A DNA stretch of 64,000 nucleotides from Ectocarpus siliculosus (Eukaryota > Sar > Phaeophyceae > Ectocarpales > Ectocarpaceae): positions 472,489 through 536,488 of the forward strand of contig FN648069.1 in assembly GCA_000310025.1 (NCBI GenBank), read 5' to 3'. Of the stretch, positions 17,601-28,869 are shown piece by piece. The position numbers and the translations under genes were made by a program. The notes beneath the pieces are model-generated. The model was given only the letters and a program-made list of their open reading frames with translations. It searched no databases and was not told the DNA's origin. Each line of letters opens with the position of its first letter. Positions within the stretch are counted from its first letter, which is position 1.

Positions 17601-20600
17601 GTCATCAGCCATGACATCCCGAGCATATGCTTCTCTCCATCACCACCGTTGCCCTTGGTACACCTGTATACGCTCGTACCCGCTCGAAGGACGCTCATTG
17701 TTTGTTTTCTAGTAACAGCAATGCCTTTGCAGCGGAAAGTGCCCTCAAATATATCAGAATCCTTGTAGCGGGACGTGTTCGTAAGTTTTGATACCCTCCG
17801 GCTGCTGTTGTTTGTTCATTTCTAGCTTTGTCGAGCTTGTTTCGATTTCATCCTTGGTGTGCGCTGCCTCCCCCACCTTGTTATCGCGTCGTCTGTCAAT
17901 AAAATATATTTTACCGGGGGGCTTTGGAGACAGACATCAGAGGAGGACGACGACGAGGTGGAAGGGGGAGACAGCGACGATATAAGCGACAGCGACAGTG
18001 GTGTGGGGGGCTCGACAGCCGCGAGAAAGAAGGTCGGAGGGGGCTCCGCTGGCGGCGGGGCGGCGTCCTCCGCCCGGCAGGTGGGTGGGTAGACTTTATT
18101 TTCTGCCGGACCCCCGCTCCTTCACCCGAAATTGTGTGATTGACCCGCTCGGCGACTGTTTTGTTTGATCCTTCGCCTCGATTTTTGCTTGGTATAACAG
18201 GAGTCAGTTTGATGAAACGTCCTAAACGTCCTAACTGTTGGTATCACAGCAGCCAGTCACCGCAGTCAGTGTTGATGAATCGTCCTAACCGTTCGTATCA
18301 CAGCGGTCAGTGTTAGTGTTGATGAATCCTCCTATTCTTGGTATATAATCATAGCAGTCAGTGTTGATGAGCCCTCCTCAACCTTGCTTTGAAATCGGAG
18401 CGCCCACAACTGGTGAATATGTCCTCACCTATGCATATTCTTCCTCTGTCCCATTAGTCTAGTCCGGTATGGGTGGCAAGTCTTTCGTGTACTCAGAGGT
18501 TGATCCAAACCTTGGGTTCGTTGGAAAGCTGGCGCGTAGACGATGCTGATGAAAAAAAAAAGAAAAAAAAAGTTTGTGCTTGGCTACAAACATTACAGGT
18601 CTGAAACACCCCATTTTGGGAAAAGTTGTTATGCTTGCAGATTGGGCCTGAGTAGTGTGGAACGTATAAGTGTATTGGTTTTAGTGTGGAACTCCCACGT
18701 GTCTTGGTTTTAGTGTGTTTACCCAAATGTCTTGGTTTTAGTGTCAGTTCACTACTTTACTGGTTGTAGTATGGGGGGACGTGACATGGATCGTTGAGGT
18801 GCGAGGGTAGGTTTCGGGTTCGGGATAATTCTTGTTTTTTTTTGCCTTGTTTTGGGGCAATGCACCCACCCTCCCCCCTCTGGAAGGGGTCAAATACGGC
18901 AACCCCTATTTGCACGACGCGAGTGCAAATAAGACCGTGCACGACTCGACTTGGGATTGGTCAAAACAGCGCGCGCAGCGTGCGGACCACGTTCTGACGT
19001 GCGGACCACGAACGTGGCGCAGCCGCGTTCGTGGCCAGTCTCGCCACCACGGCCCCGGTTGGACGTCCGTGAGGGTTAGGGTTAGGGTTAGGGTTAGGGT
19101 TGGGTTGGGTGGGTTGGGTTGGGTTGGGTTGGGTCGGTCACGTGTGTGTATAACCCAGTTTCAACCCATCCACGGAGGCGTTTCGAAGCGTACACGTCTT
19201 ATTTGCACGCGCGTCGTGAGGGGTAGCCGGTCAAATACGGCCATTTTTTGGCCTGACTACTTTTTTGTCAGTCGCTAGCCCATGCAGGGTAGTGCGCAAG
19301 AAGAAAAAAAAAATGTACTTCAAGTATGTATTCTCAACAAACGGCCCGTAGTTCAACCCCCGCCCCCAAGGTCCACCCCGTCCCTCACTCGCCTGGTCAT
19401 GGAAAAACATTCCTCCCCTCCCAATCTCACCTACTTCCTTCCCTTCCCGTCTCCCCTCCACCGAAAAAACAACAACAAAAAAGTGGATGGCCTCTGAGGG
19501 TAACCTGAAGGGGCACTCCCGCCTCGCTGCCGCCGGCGAGAAGCGTCGGCGAGAGTGGGAGTCGGTACAATTCTTGGACGGCGCTAGCGCTCCCAAGCAC
19601 ACCGGGCGTGACCGTCACGACGGCCGCGCCGCCGGCCGCCAGCGTCCGACCGTGGGGGGTTCCGCCGCATCATCACCTTCGTCGTCGCGGGTGAGGGGGG
19701 TCGACCTGGGCGACCCCGCGGCGCTCGGGGCGGTGACGCTGGCGATGGGGCTGCTGCACTCGAGGCTGAAGGCGGAGGCGACGGCAAGGGGAGCCGGCAG
19801 ACGGGCGGCGGCGATGAATAGGAGAGGGGAGGCGGTGCGGGCCATGGCGGACCCGTTCGTCCCGCTGCTAACGAGGTCCGGTATGGGTTACTTTATACAG
19901 GGGGTACCGAGTAATAGATATTGAGAATGGAATACGTTGTAGATAGCGCTCAAGCAAGCCCTGGCGTATGTATGCGTACGTACTGTACTGTGGTTCGAAC
20001 TTGCATTTCCCTTGTTTTGGGGGGCAAGAGGCTGTGAGCTCCCACGGAGGGCCGGAATCCCCGTCAACCCCCCCCCCCTCGTTTTTGTTGCGCCGCGGCT
20101 GACCTGACCCCCTCCCCTCCTCATCGCCCGCCCGCCTGCACATACCCACCCGCGTGCATACACAATAAATATAATCCATGTGCATCGCTATGAACTCCCA
20201 CACCCATCTCGAGGACGCGTGGTCAACGGTCTAACCGCTAACGCATGCAAAACATGAGTATGCCCCTCCCGTCCTCCTCCCGTCCCCCTCCCGTCCCCCA
20301 CCGGCGCGTGCACGGAAAAAAATCTAGGTGCATCGGTAAGCACCCGCACACCCCGGTGGTCCTCCTCTCCCTAAAGAGCCTGGGCTACCTGCTCCACTGG
20401 GACCTGCCGTCGATGAAGCGTTGCGCTCCCCTCGTGGGGAGGCACGTGCTCGCCCGACTCGTGAGGGGAGGGGTCGGCGGTATCAGAGGAGAGATGGGCC
20501 AGGCGTGCTTCAAGGCTCTGTCGATGCTGTTCAAGAGCCAGGTGCAGTTGTTTGGGGTCCCTGGTGAGGAGGCCGGGCGGCGGAAGGGGAGGGGGGGGGG

Positions 20601-23600
20601 GTTGTTCGGCCTGTCACCGAAGCAGCTGAGGGCCCTCCTGGTGGTGTTGCAGATGGCGGTGGCGGAGACAGAGCACCAGAACGCCACCTTCGCGCTGATG
20701 AAGGCCGTGGTTGCCCGGAGAGTCATGCTGCCAGAGGTCCGTGGTAGTTTTATTCTCTTCTGAGGCACGTCGATAGGGCTGGAAGTAGTAGGTTGGGCGG
20801 TCATGGGCTCGAATACAGGACCGCGCGGACACGGCAGAGAAAAGCCCCCAATCTCCTCATTTGGCACCACATCCATCACGATAGAAGTTCGAGCTGTCTA
20901 CCGTAGGTTGTGTAAGTTGCCACACCCCATGAACTGATTTTCAAAGCTCGAGTAGTTGCCCGAAGAGCCATGCTGCCCGATATCGGTGTTGGTGTTGCGT
21001 GAGGCGTCTCATCATGTAATGTGATGCGCAGCAGTTGAGCTAACGAAGGTGACGCAAGATACCACACACCCCGGACTGCCCGGTTTGCAGAGCTCGATTC
21101 CTCCACGACGAAGAGCGAGGATGCTGCCACAATCGAGTGATGTGTTGTCGGAAAGTTCTGGACAAGACGGTTCCAACGCATCCCGCCATTTATGGCGGCA
21201 CCGTCACTGCTGTTGCTGCTGAAGAGCTTGCGTAAGCTGGCTTTGAAAATTGGTCCAGTGCGTTACCTTATGTAACCGACGGTATTTCTGTACGGCTAAA
21301 GTTTGACGTATTTTGCTGCGTCCTGCTGACTGTTGTACGGTCAAAGTAAACGTGTTTTGCTGCGTCCTGCGGACTGTCGAGCCTTTTTTTGGTCTGGCAC
21401 AGGTTTTGTTTTGGTGCGTCCTGCTGACTGTTGTAACGGTCAAAGCAAACGTGTTTTGCTGCGCCCTACGGACTGTCGAGCCTTTTTTGTCTGGCATATG
21501 TTTCCTTATCTTTGCGGGCCCGCACTACCGCTGCTGTATGTGACCGACGGCAGGTGTACGACATCATGACCAAGCTTGCCGAACTAGCGGTCACGAGCCA
21601 CCGACCGACGCTGCGCGCCACCTCCGGCCAGACCTTCCTGACCTTCCTCCTGCACTACCCCCTGGGGGAGAAACGGCTGCAGTTTCACCTCAACCAGGTC
21701 CGTCGGTGATTGGTTGACTTTGCGTGCGGGGGGGTCGGGTTGGAGGAGCCACGGGTGCTGTATGCCGTGCCCCTACTGTTGTCTGAACAAAATGTTGAGA
21801 CCTTTTTGTGGGGTGCTTGAACGGAGCGATCAAGTCGAGAGACAACAACGAGAGGCAACAAACGTGTTGAAAACTTGGTTAGTTTTTGTTTCGAGGACGA
21901 TGTCTCGGTATGTAGCGCACACGGGGGTGGCTTCATATTTAACGCCGAGGCTGAGGCTGCTGCGGCTGTTTGAGCGAAGTTTCTTCTTCGAGCTGCGTTG
22001 TGTACCTTGTTCTGAAGCGTTTGTTGCCCTCTGGTTGTCCTCAACACTACGTGTGACAGCTTTTGATATACCCCAAGAAGACGACTGTCACGGCCTTTTT
22101 GCCGCCCGTTTACCTTCTCCGTTGCTTGCTCAAAGTTCTCTCCATCTCTTTGCCCTGTCAACCCCCCGCGCGCTCAAGAACATTGTTCCTACTAGATAGG
22201 ACAGGAAAACCACTTTTTGGAGCCTCGTTTGGCAAAGTAACAAGGAACGATTGGCCATCGGTGATCAGTCCTGTAGGAACAATGCTCCTCTCGAGGACGC
22301 GTGGCCAGTGGTCTAACTACTACAGCATCGCTCCGAAACATGAGTACACCCTCCCCCCCCTGCTTCAATTTGTCCGGACCAATCAGATCGTCAGCGGGGT
22401 CTCCTACGAGCACGCCGAGGGGCGCCTCGCGGCACTCAACCTGTGCTCCCAGCTCCTCCGACGGCTCCCGGAGCCCAACCTCGACCAGCTCTCCAGCGTC
22501 TTCTACCTCGCCCTGGTGGTTCGCCTGGTCAGCGACCAAGCGGGGGAGTGCCGCGCCGCCGCGTCCACCGCCGTCCGGACCCTTCTTGACCGCGTGTCCC
22601 CCGCTGTGTTCCAGGAGCTCTTGGAGTTCACGGGGCAGTGGTTCGGGGAGAAGGATGCGGGGGCCCCGTCGGGGGCGGGGGGGGGGGAAGAAGACCCCGG
22701 GCTCCGGCGAACGGCCGCTCAGGCCTGCGGGATTTTCGTACAGGCGAGGCCGGAGCTCGTGCGGAAGGCGGCGGGGACCGGCGGCGGGGGCCGGTTGCCT
22801 TGGATGCTGTCGGCGCTGTCCTTGATGCTCCCGCGACGAGCCGCCGAAGTCATTGCCGCGGCCAGGAGCGCGGGCTGGGGGGACGCCGGCGGTTCAGTTG
22901 GCGCCGCGGCGGGGTCTTGCTGCGGCGGCGGCGGCGGCGGCGGAGCGGATGGTGACTGGGAAGGCGTTTACCACGCCGTCCTGTCCATAGGGAAGGCGTT
23001 CGACGCCCTACCGGGGGCGTGCAACGCCGCCCTCAGCGGCGGTGGCGGCGGTGGCGGCGATGAAGGTGATGGGCTGTTCGATCGGCTACTGGAGGTGTTG
23101 CTGTACCCGCATGCCTGGGTGCGCCTCGTGGCCGCCCGCGTTTGGGGATCGTTCTTCTCGAAGAGGGATCCAGGGACCCTGGCCGTAAACACCGGCGGTG
23201 GCGGCGGCCAAGTAGAGGGAAGCCAGACACCGAAGCGAGTCCAAGGTGGCTCAACACCCGGGAAGTTGAAAGGGAAAGGCCGAGGCCAGCGGCGGGGTGA
23301 TGTTGCCGGGGAGGGAGCTGGAGTGGGCGACGGGGGGCAGGAGAAGGAGGCGTGTCCTGTTCCGCCTGTGCCAGAACCTGTGCTCTCAGCTCAACAGGTC
23401 GCAGGTGCGTGTCATAGGGAGGCAGTAGATGAGAGTGCTGCTGCTGTCGCGGGGGGGAGGGCGTGAACGCTTTCGTGTCATAGGCGTGTGTGCGCCCGCT
23501 AAGATGTATGTTGCTGCTCCGCCCCGCCTCCCCCGCTCCACCCGGTGTGTTTGCCGTGGTCGTGTCTGCGTTCGGTAGAGCAGACGCCGGGATGTTGATG

Positions 23601-26135
23601 GAATGATGGTTACCTTTATCTACACTTTTGAGAAAAGTACTATTGGAGACCAAGGAGGGAGGGGGGTGGCAGAGAGAGAAAACATCTCGTGTGAGGCTAA
23701 TTTTTCGTCCCAGGGCGTTTCAGAAGGGCAAATCAGGCGTGGACCGTTCGCGTGATGCTCAAAGCTCTCCCATAATCTCAAAAGAGAGTCATCGTGTGCA
23801 CCAGAAGTAGTTTGTTGGGGGAAGGAAATTCCTCTCGGTTTCCTCAGTTTCATCTCTCATTTCCCAACTCATTTTTGCTTCATTTTTTTTAAGGACGCCA
23901 GTATCGAGTTTTGTCCGGTGGAGCTTTCCAGGAAATTTGCTCTCGGCTGATTTATTTTCATCTCTCAACTCCCAACCATGCACAGGTGGACCCGAAACTG
24001 ACGGACCAGTGCGTCAAGAACCTGGTGTTTGTCGGCCGTGCGATGCACCTCAACCCGGAGCTGTGCTTCGCCGAGGACGCCGGCGAAGAAGAAAACGCCT
24101 CTGGGACGGAAAGCCCGGCGATGGAAGAAGCAAGCGACAGCGAGGGGGTTGACGATGACGGCGGAGATACAGCCGCCGCCACCGCCGCCGATTCTGCCGA
24201 TTCTTCTCCTGCCGGCGGCGGTAAGGCTACCACGTCCGGTGCCGCAGACCCGTTGAGATGGGTGTTCAACCGCATGTCCCACATGGTGGTGCACAAGGGA
24301 GAGGCACGGAGGCGAGCGGTGTTCAGCTGGTTCCTGGCGATGGTGGCCGTCCACGACCCCGCCGTTTCCGTGGCCCACCTGAAGCTCATGCTTCTGCCGC
24401 TGCGGAGAGCGGTGTTAGACGCCGAGGCGGGCGGGGTGGAGTACAAGGCTGGGGGGCCTCATGCCGGCGGTGGCGGTAGCGGTGGCGGGGGAGGGAGCGC
24501 AGCTGCTGAGAAGGAGCAAACTGCTGCGGAGCTAGCGACGGAGGTGAGTGGAGAGTGGCGCTCAAACGGAGCAGGTACTAGAGAGTGGTTGTCAGAAGGT
24601 GCAGACAGCTGTTGCGTTGCCACTTTCCGATCGCCAGAGCGTCTTTCGAAAGGTGCAGCTGTATTGGCGTTGTCACTGCCGGGTGGTCCAAGCGGCGAGA
24701 CTTGCTTTCCGTTGTTCCCCTCTTCGACGTGTGTTCCCGCCCGTTTGGCCGCTCCGCCGCCGTCCCCCGTCTCGTCCTGTCGACGACGCGTGGTCAATGG
24801 TCTACCGTATACGACTCAAGATAACGCACTCCCTGGACTGATTTTCAGAGCTCGCGTACTCGACGACGAAGAGGATGCATAAACGAAACGATACGTTTTC
24901 GGGAAAGCTCTCGTCGAGACGGCTTCAGCGCCACCGTTTTTGGCGCTGTGACTCTTGTTGCTGTTGAGAAGTCTAGCTTTGAAACTCGGTCCAGGGGGTG
25001 TGTTATCTTGTGTCGTATACGGTAACCGCTAAGGCATGCAAAACGTGAGAGTACGCACCCCCCCACCGTTTTGCCGCCTCACCCCAAGGTGATGGAACTC
25101 CTGGAGGAGAAGGTTGGCAGCGGCCGCTTCCTCGAGGCCTTGACGGGAGTCAACATGGAGATCTCTCGGAAGCGGGTGGAGCGAAAGCGGCAGCGTGCGG
25201 TGGAGAAGGCCACGGATCCGGCTGCGGCGGCAGAGCGGCGAAGGGGACGCACAGAAGCCGCGAAGGTGCGCTATCGCAGGACAGAGTTCGAGGGTTGAAA
25301 ACGCGAAGTTGTCGTTAGCTCTCCGAGAGAAGCGACCACTCCAAAGGGTTACTCCAGATATGATGCCCCCGACATACGGGAACATAAACGCCTGTGGCAA
25401 ATTTGACGTTTCTGCTACTACCTTGTGGAGACGTGCGCGTGCCCACATGGATGTTCGACGATTCAAGACGCGAACTTGACTGGTACGTTAGCTCTCCGAG
25501 AAAGTGACCACTCCATCGGGGTCCCCCAGATCTGATACCCCAAGATGCAAAAATAAAACGCCTCTCGCAAGTTCGACCGGTTCAATAAACAGCGTGCGCC
25601 GCCTGATGTGTAAACAAACTTCCTCTAAAATACGAATAAGTTTTCACGAGTTGTGGAGATGTGCGCGTGCCCACATCGATGCTCGCTTTGTCTTGTTGAA
25701 TGTGGTGCAACAGAAGGACGATCGTGACTGACGACAGAAAGAGAGGGACATGCCAAGATCTACAAGAGGACGATAACTGTTTGGTAGCGGAGAGCAATCG
25801 GCGCCACATTCTTGGGGAAGTAAAATGGACGTATGAATGCCTCTCTGCTCCTTGTGCTCGAGCTCGCTGTGAGTCATAGGCATTCTTTACCTCTCTGGCT
25901 CGCATCATCTCAAGACTGAACCCACAAGGCCAACTGTCTGATCACCACACATGCCTCTCTTACCCACTCGCCCCGCCGTTCCTCCGAACCAACTTCTTGG
26001 CAGATCCAGAAGCGGAGAAAGGTGGAAGAGTCGGCCAAGCTCCCGAGGAGGGACCAAGCGCATGCGAATGGGGGGCATAGGCATATCCGGCCCTGGCGCC
26101 TCAAGGAATGGAGGGGGGCGCGGTGGACGAGATAG
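14618..26135 (+). CDS. UTP20: UTP20 homologue (small-subunit processome), C-terminal part
   Basis: HEAT-repeat scaffold of the nucleolar U3/90S small-subunit processome, needed for 18S rRNA maturation. Eleven exons with consistent phases: 14618-15001, 16898-17093, 17435-17561, 17934-18080, 19499-19875, 20328-20736, 21554-21697, 22387-23404, 23986-24543, 25089-25265, 26004-26135. Recognisable blocks: DACIPEVVELLIEDLF, GKANEALTRIEVGL, LGYLLHWDLPSM, VYDIMTKLAELAV, FLLHYPLGEKRLQFHL, SYEHAEGRLAAL, VDPKLTDQCVKNLVFVGRAM, then a basic RKRVERKRQRAVEK tail. Gly/Ala/acidic insertions lengthen it. The acceptor of the fifth exon is weak. The eighth exon needs a one-base frame change between 23184 and 23404 to reach NLCSQLNRSQ. 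In UTP20 of other eukaryotes (about 2,700 residues) some 2,000 residues precede these blocks; I did not find them left of 14618, so they lie outside or the gene is partial. Confidence 0.85.
15640..16246 (-). repeat. 610-bp dispersed repeat, copy B (in UTP20 intron)
   Basis: Inverted relative to copy A, beginning with a C tract and two 66-bp subunits. Tandem with copy C. Confidence 0.85.
16247..16854 (-). repeat. 610-bp dispersed repeat, copy C (in UTP20 intron)
   Basis: Directly follows copy B in the same orientation. Its end (GAGGTCAATGGTCTAACGAC at 16800) carries the motif found before other UTP20 exons. Confidence 0.85.
18200..18380. repeat. Imperfect tandem repeat in UTP20 intron
   Basis: About four units of 45-55 bp sharing CAGTGTTGATGAATCSTCCTA. 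Confidence 0.7.
18670..18760. repeat. Short tandem repeat TTGGTTTTAGTGT
   Basis: Four spaced copies of (C)TTGGTTTTAGTGT or a close variant, in a UTP20 intron. Confidence 0.7.
19072..19134. repeat. Interstitial telomere-like repeats
   Basis: Four TTAGGG units followed by TTGGG variants, in a UTP20 intron. Flanked at 18889 and 19229 by direct copies of GGTCAAATACGGC. Confidence 0.85.
20901..21282. mobile_element. Composite MITE in UTP20 intron
   Basis: Flanked by TA. It has a left end (CCGTAGGTTGTGTAAGTTGC), a second internal left end near 21043 and one right end (…TTATGTAACCGACGG). Same family as 24805. Confidence 0.6.
21340..21498. repeat. Tandem duplication in UTP20 intron
   Basis: Unit of about 110 bp: GTTTTGCTGCGTCCTGCGGA...GTCGAGCCTTTTTT appears twice, preceded by a partial third copy. 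Confidence 0.75.
24805..25022. mobile_element. 218-bp Tc1/mariner-like MITE in UTP20 intron
   Basis: Terminal inverted repeats of about 45 bp (CCGTATACGACTCAAGATAA at the left, its complement with few changes at the right), flanked by TA at 24803-24804 and 25023-25024. The interrupted sequence GGTCTA|TAACCGCTAA can be compared with the empty relative GGTCTAACCGCTAAC at 20229, which shows the TA duplication directly. No transposase. Confidence 0.85.
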
Positions 26136-28869
26136 CAGTAGGGGCGGTATGAGGGGGGGGCGGGGTGGCGGCAGAGGCACGGGGCAGGGGCGAGGTGGTG
26201 GTGGGCGTTTTGGTGGGAGAGGGGAGGGGAGGGGAAGAGGCGGGGGCGGTGGTAGGGGCGGAGGCGGCGGACGTGGTCGACGATAAGGGACCCGGTTGTC
26301 GTCGTTTAGCAAGCACGTTGTAGCGAGGGAGCCGGCGATGAGGATGGGCTTGTCAAGGAAATGAGAGGGCGACTAGGAGAGGATCTTTGTGCGCTTTGCG
26401 GAACAAAAATTGGCGCACCGATGCGGATTCGGATTCAATGTTTCCGACGTGTGATTCGCGAAGGTGCGTTGAGTCCCAAGCTGAAGTCATGCTGCGGAAG
26501 TCAGCCACCAGGACAGGCCCTCTCACAGCCGGTCAGAGATAATTGTCCAACCTAACCTCTAATTGTGACGCGAAGAGTGCCCATACCATACATACTGTCT
26601 GACTCCCGGCTAGTTAGTCAACCATACACGTATTGGTAGGTTAGACTGGCGCACAGAATAGATAGTAAGGCGAATCGCAACACACAACTCACCAGATTTC
26701 CGCAATCAGACAAACAGCCGTTTGTTGAGGAATTCCCCTAGTTGGTTGGCGATTACGCGCCAAAAACGGCCCAAGCAACGCTGATAAACGTCACGAGATT
26801 GCGCTTTAGTAGTCACGAATTGCGGCCTCGAACAAAATTGAAAATCTAAGAACTTGGCGGTAAGAACACGTGCTCAGTTCGATGTGGTCTGGGAACAAGA
26901 ACCCGGACATTTATATGTGGTGTACCAACGCGCATACCGAAGAGAACAGAGAGCCCCAAAAGGTGGCCGGTGCAAGTCAAGACCGCATGAACGGGGGGGT
27001 GACGAGAGACCCGTCAATGGAAGGGAACGCACACACTGAAAGTGACATGAACGAACGAAAGGACGAGAGAGAAATCTCGGCAACATTTTTGGATTCGTGC
27101 ACGACGATGAAGTCACCGCTGTCGCATCGCTGAAATAATGTCGATACCATCAGACCTGGGTAATGATATCTTGCGTCACGCGGCGGAAACATCTCAAATT
27201 CCAAAAAAAATCTAACGACTGACCGGAAGGACCTCAATCGCTGATGGACGCGATGCAAGCATGTTCACTAAGCCCACACTTTCCATTTCTCCCAAACCCA
27301 AAACTCGCTTTCATGGTTTTGTTGTGTGTTCGCATGGAAACATGGCAAAATGATACACCTCAAGCTTTCGAGGCCATTGCCCACCCTTGGGGCATAAAAC
27401 CCTCAAGTCTACCTCAGGTAGAGGTGCCTCGATGATGACCGATTCTATCGGATCACACGCGACCAAGCTGGTGTCGGTTGTTTCCTCTCCACCAGTCACC
27501 GGACTTGAACCGGCCTCAGCCGTGTATTGGTGGAGCCCTGCGGGCAACTTCAACGCCGAGAAGAGAAGCGAATTTACCCTCAACAGACCCCCGCTGCCTC
27601 AAATGTTTCCCCAGACGGTGAAGGCGCGAAAACGACGAGCCAACAACGCCTGCAGCCACCTTCTCCGATCTTAGCGGCCGTGCCGGAACCAGGGAAATGT
27701 GCAAGCGGTATTCTACAGGAAAGCAGAAAACGGCCGAGCATAACTGTACGTAAGTATTTCCTGCCCGCCCATACAGGTTCATCAACGGACCTGACTTCGA
27801 GCGCACCACAACCCGCGTAAAGCTTTCAATAATGGATGTCATTACAGGGTGATCGACACCTCACGACCAGAATCAATCGAATTGCTGTGTTCAGCGGAGT
27901 AGCTCGCCCAGAACGGAGAAAGGTATCTGACCTGTCTGACATAGGCAACAAATTCAAAGCAACTCGAGTACCTAAGACAACGGCCAATATTGGACAAAAC
28001 TGATTGCATTGGGAAGCAATTCCGCTCCCGAGCAAGGTATAGGCCACCACATGCTCAAACCTACCAGATTTGGGATGAACTCACAAGGAAACACGTTACA
28101 TGTACGAGAGAAAACATGTAGGGAAAAACATTAAGAACCCGTGCATTGGAGCGGCGATACCGCCGAATAACGCAAAAAACGGGAAACCGAAAGGATTAGC
28201 AAAAGGCGCCGACAGCGTCGGAAAACATGTAAGGAAGTACAAGGCGCTTGTTGAGAGGATGACCATAATCGCATGGAAAACGGGTAAGCCTGGCGGCACA
28301 TGCAAGGAAGCGTCTCCCAAGACCCAACCTAGACGGGTTAGTCTTGCCATATGTAGATAATAAGCTTAAATTTGTTAAGAGTACAACGGAACGGGATGCC
28401 CTCTCCCTGTTCTCCCCCCCATGTTTTAACACTAGCACAACGGATCAAGTGATCACACAACTGCAACGTGAAGCTGCAGGTGGTTCGCGTGGTTCCGGGG
28501 CCATCGGCCTAACTGGTTCCGGGGCCATCGGCCTAACTGGGCTACAGGCGCTGCTGCTTGCCCGCCTTGCGGTCGCGCTGGTACTCTTGACGTTACTCGC
28601 CTTCCACTCTGACATATGTTGAGGGCAGACCCACCTGTTTCGGGTGGCAAAAGGGCATTGTTCGGAAGGGGAGGGTCAAGAACGAGGTCGAAAAGCGCAC
28701 ACAAAAAGGGTAGGATACGATTGAAGAACATGTTGGGAGAGAGCGCAGCCTGCAACATGAGGTAGGACACCAGAACAGAAGGTTGACAAGCAAAGGCTCG
28801 GCGCCGCCTGTATATTGTGTGCTGCTGGATCAAACTCAAAACGACGACAAACACGAGTGCCATGCTCAC
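26136..28869. other. No recognised gene
   Basis: RGG-rich frame directly after the UTP20 stop (to 26285), then AT-richer sequence with short open frames and no domain. A 24-bp unit GGTTCCGGGGCCATCGGCCT… is repeated twice at 28485-28532. The last exon of the - strand kinase gene may lie here. Confidence 0.4.

Noticed and set aside
25951..26286. RGG-rich protein as separate gene
   Set aside because: It overlaps the last UTP20 exon in another frame; the splice phase favours IQKRRKVEESAKL and a stop at 26135. The RGG frame could be an alternative C-terminus, but there is no independent support.
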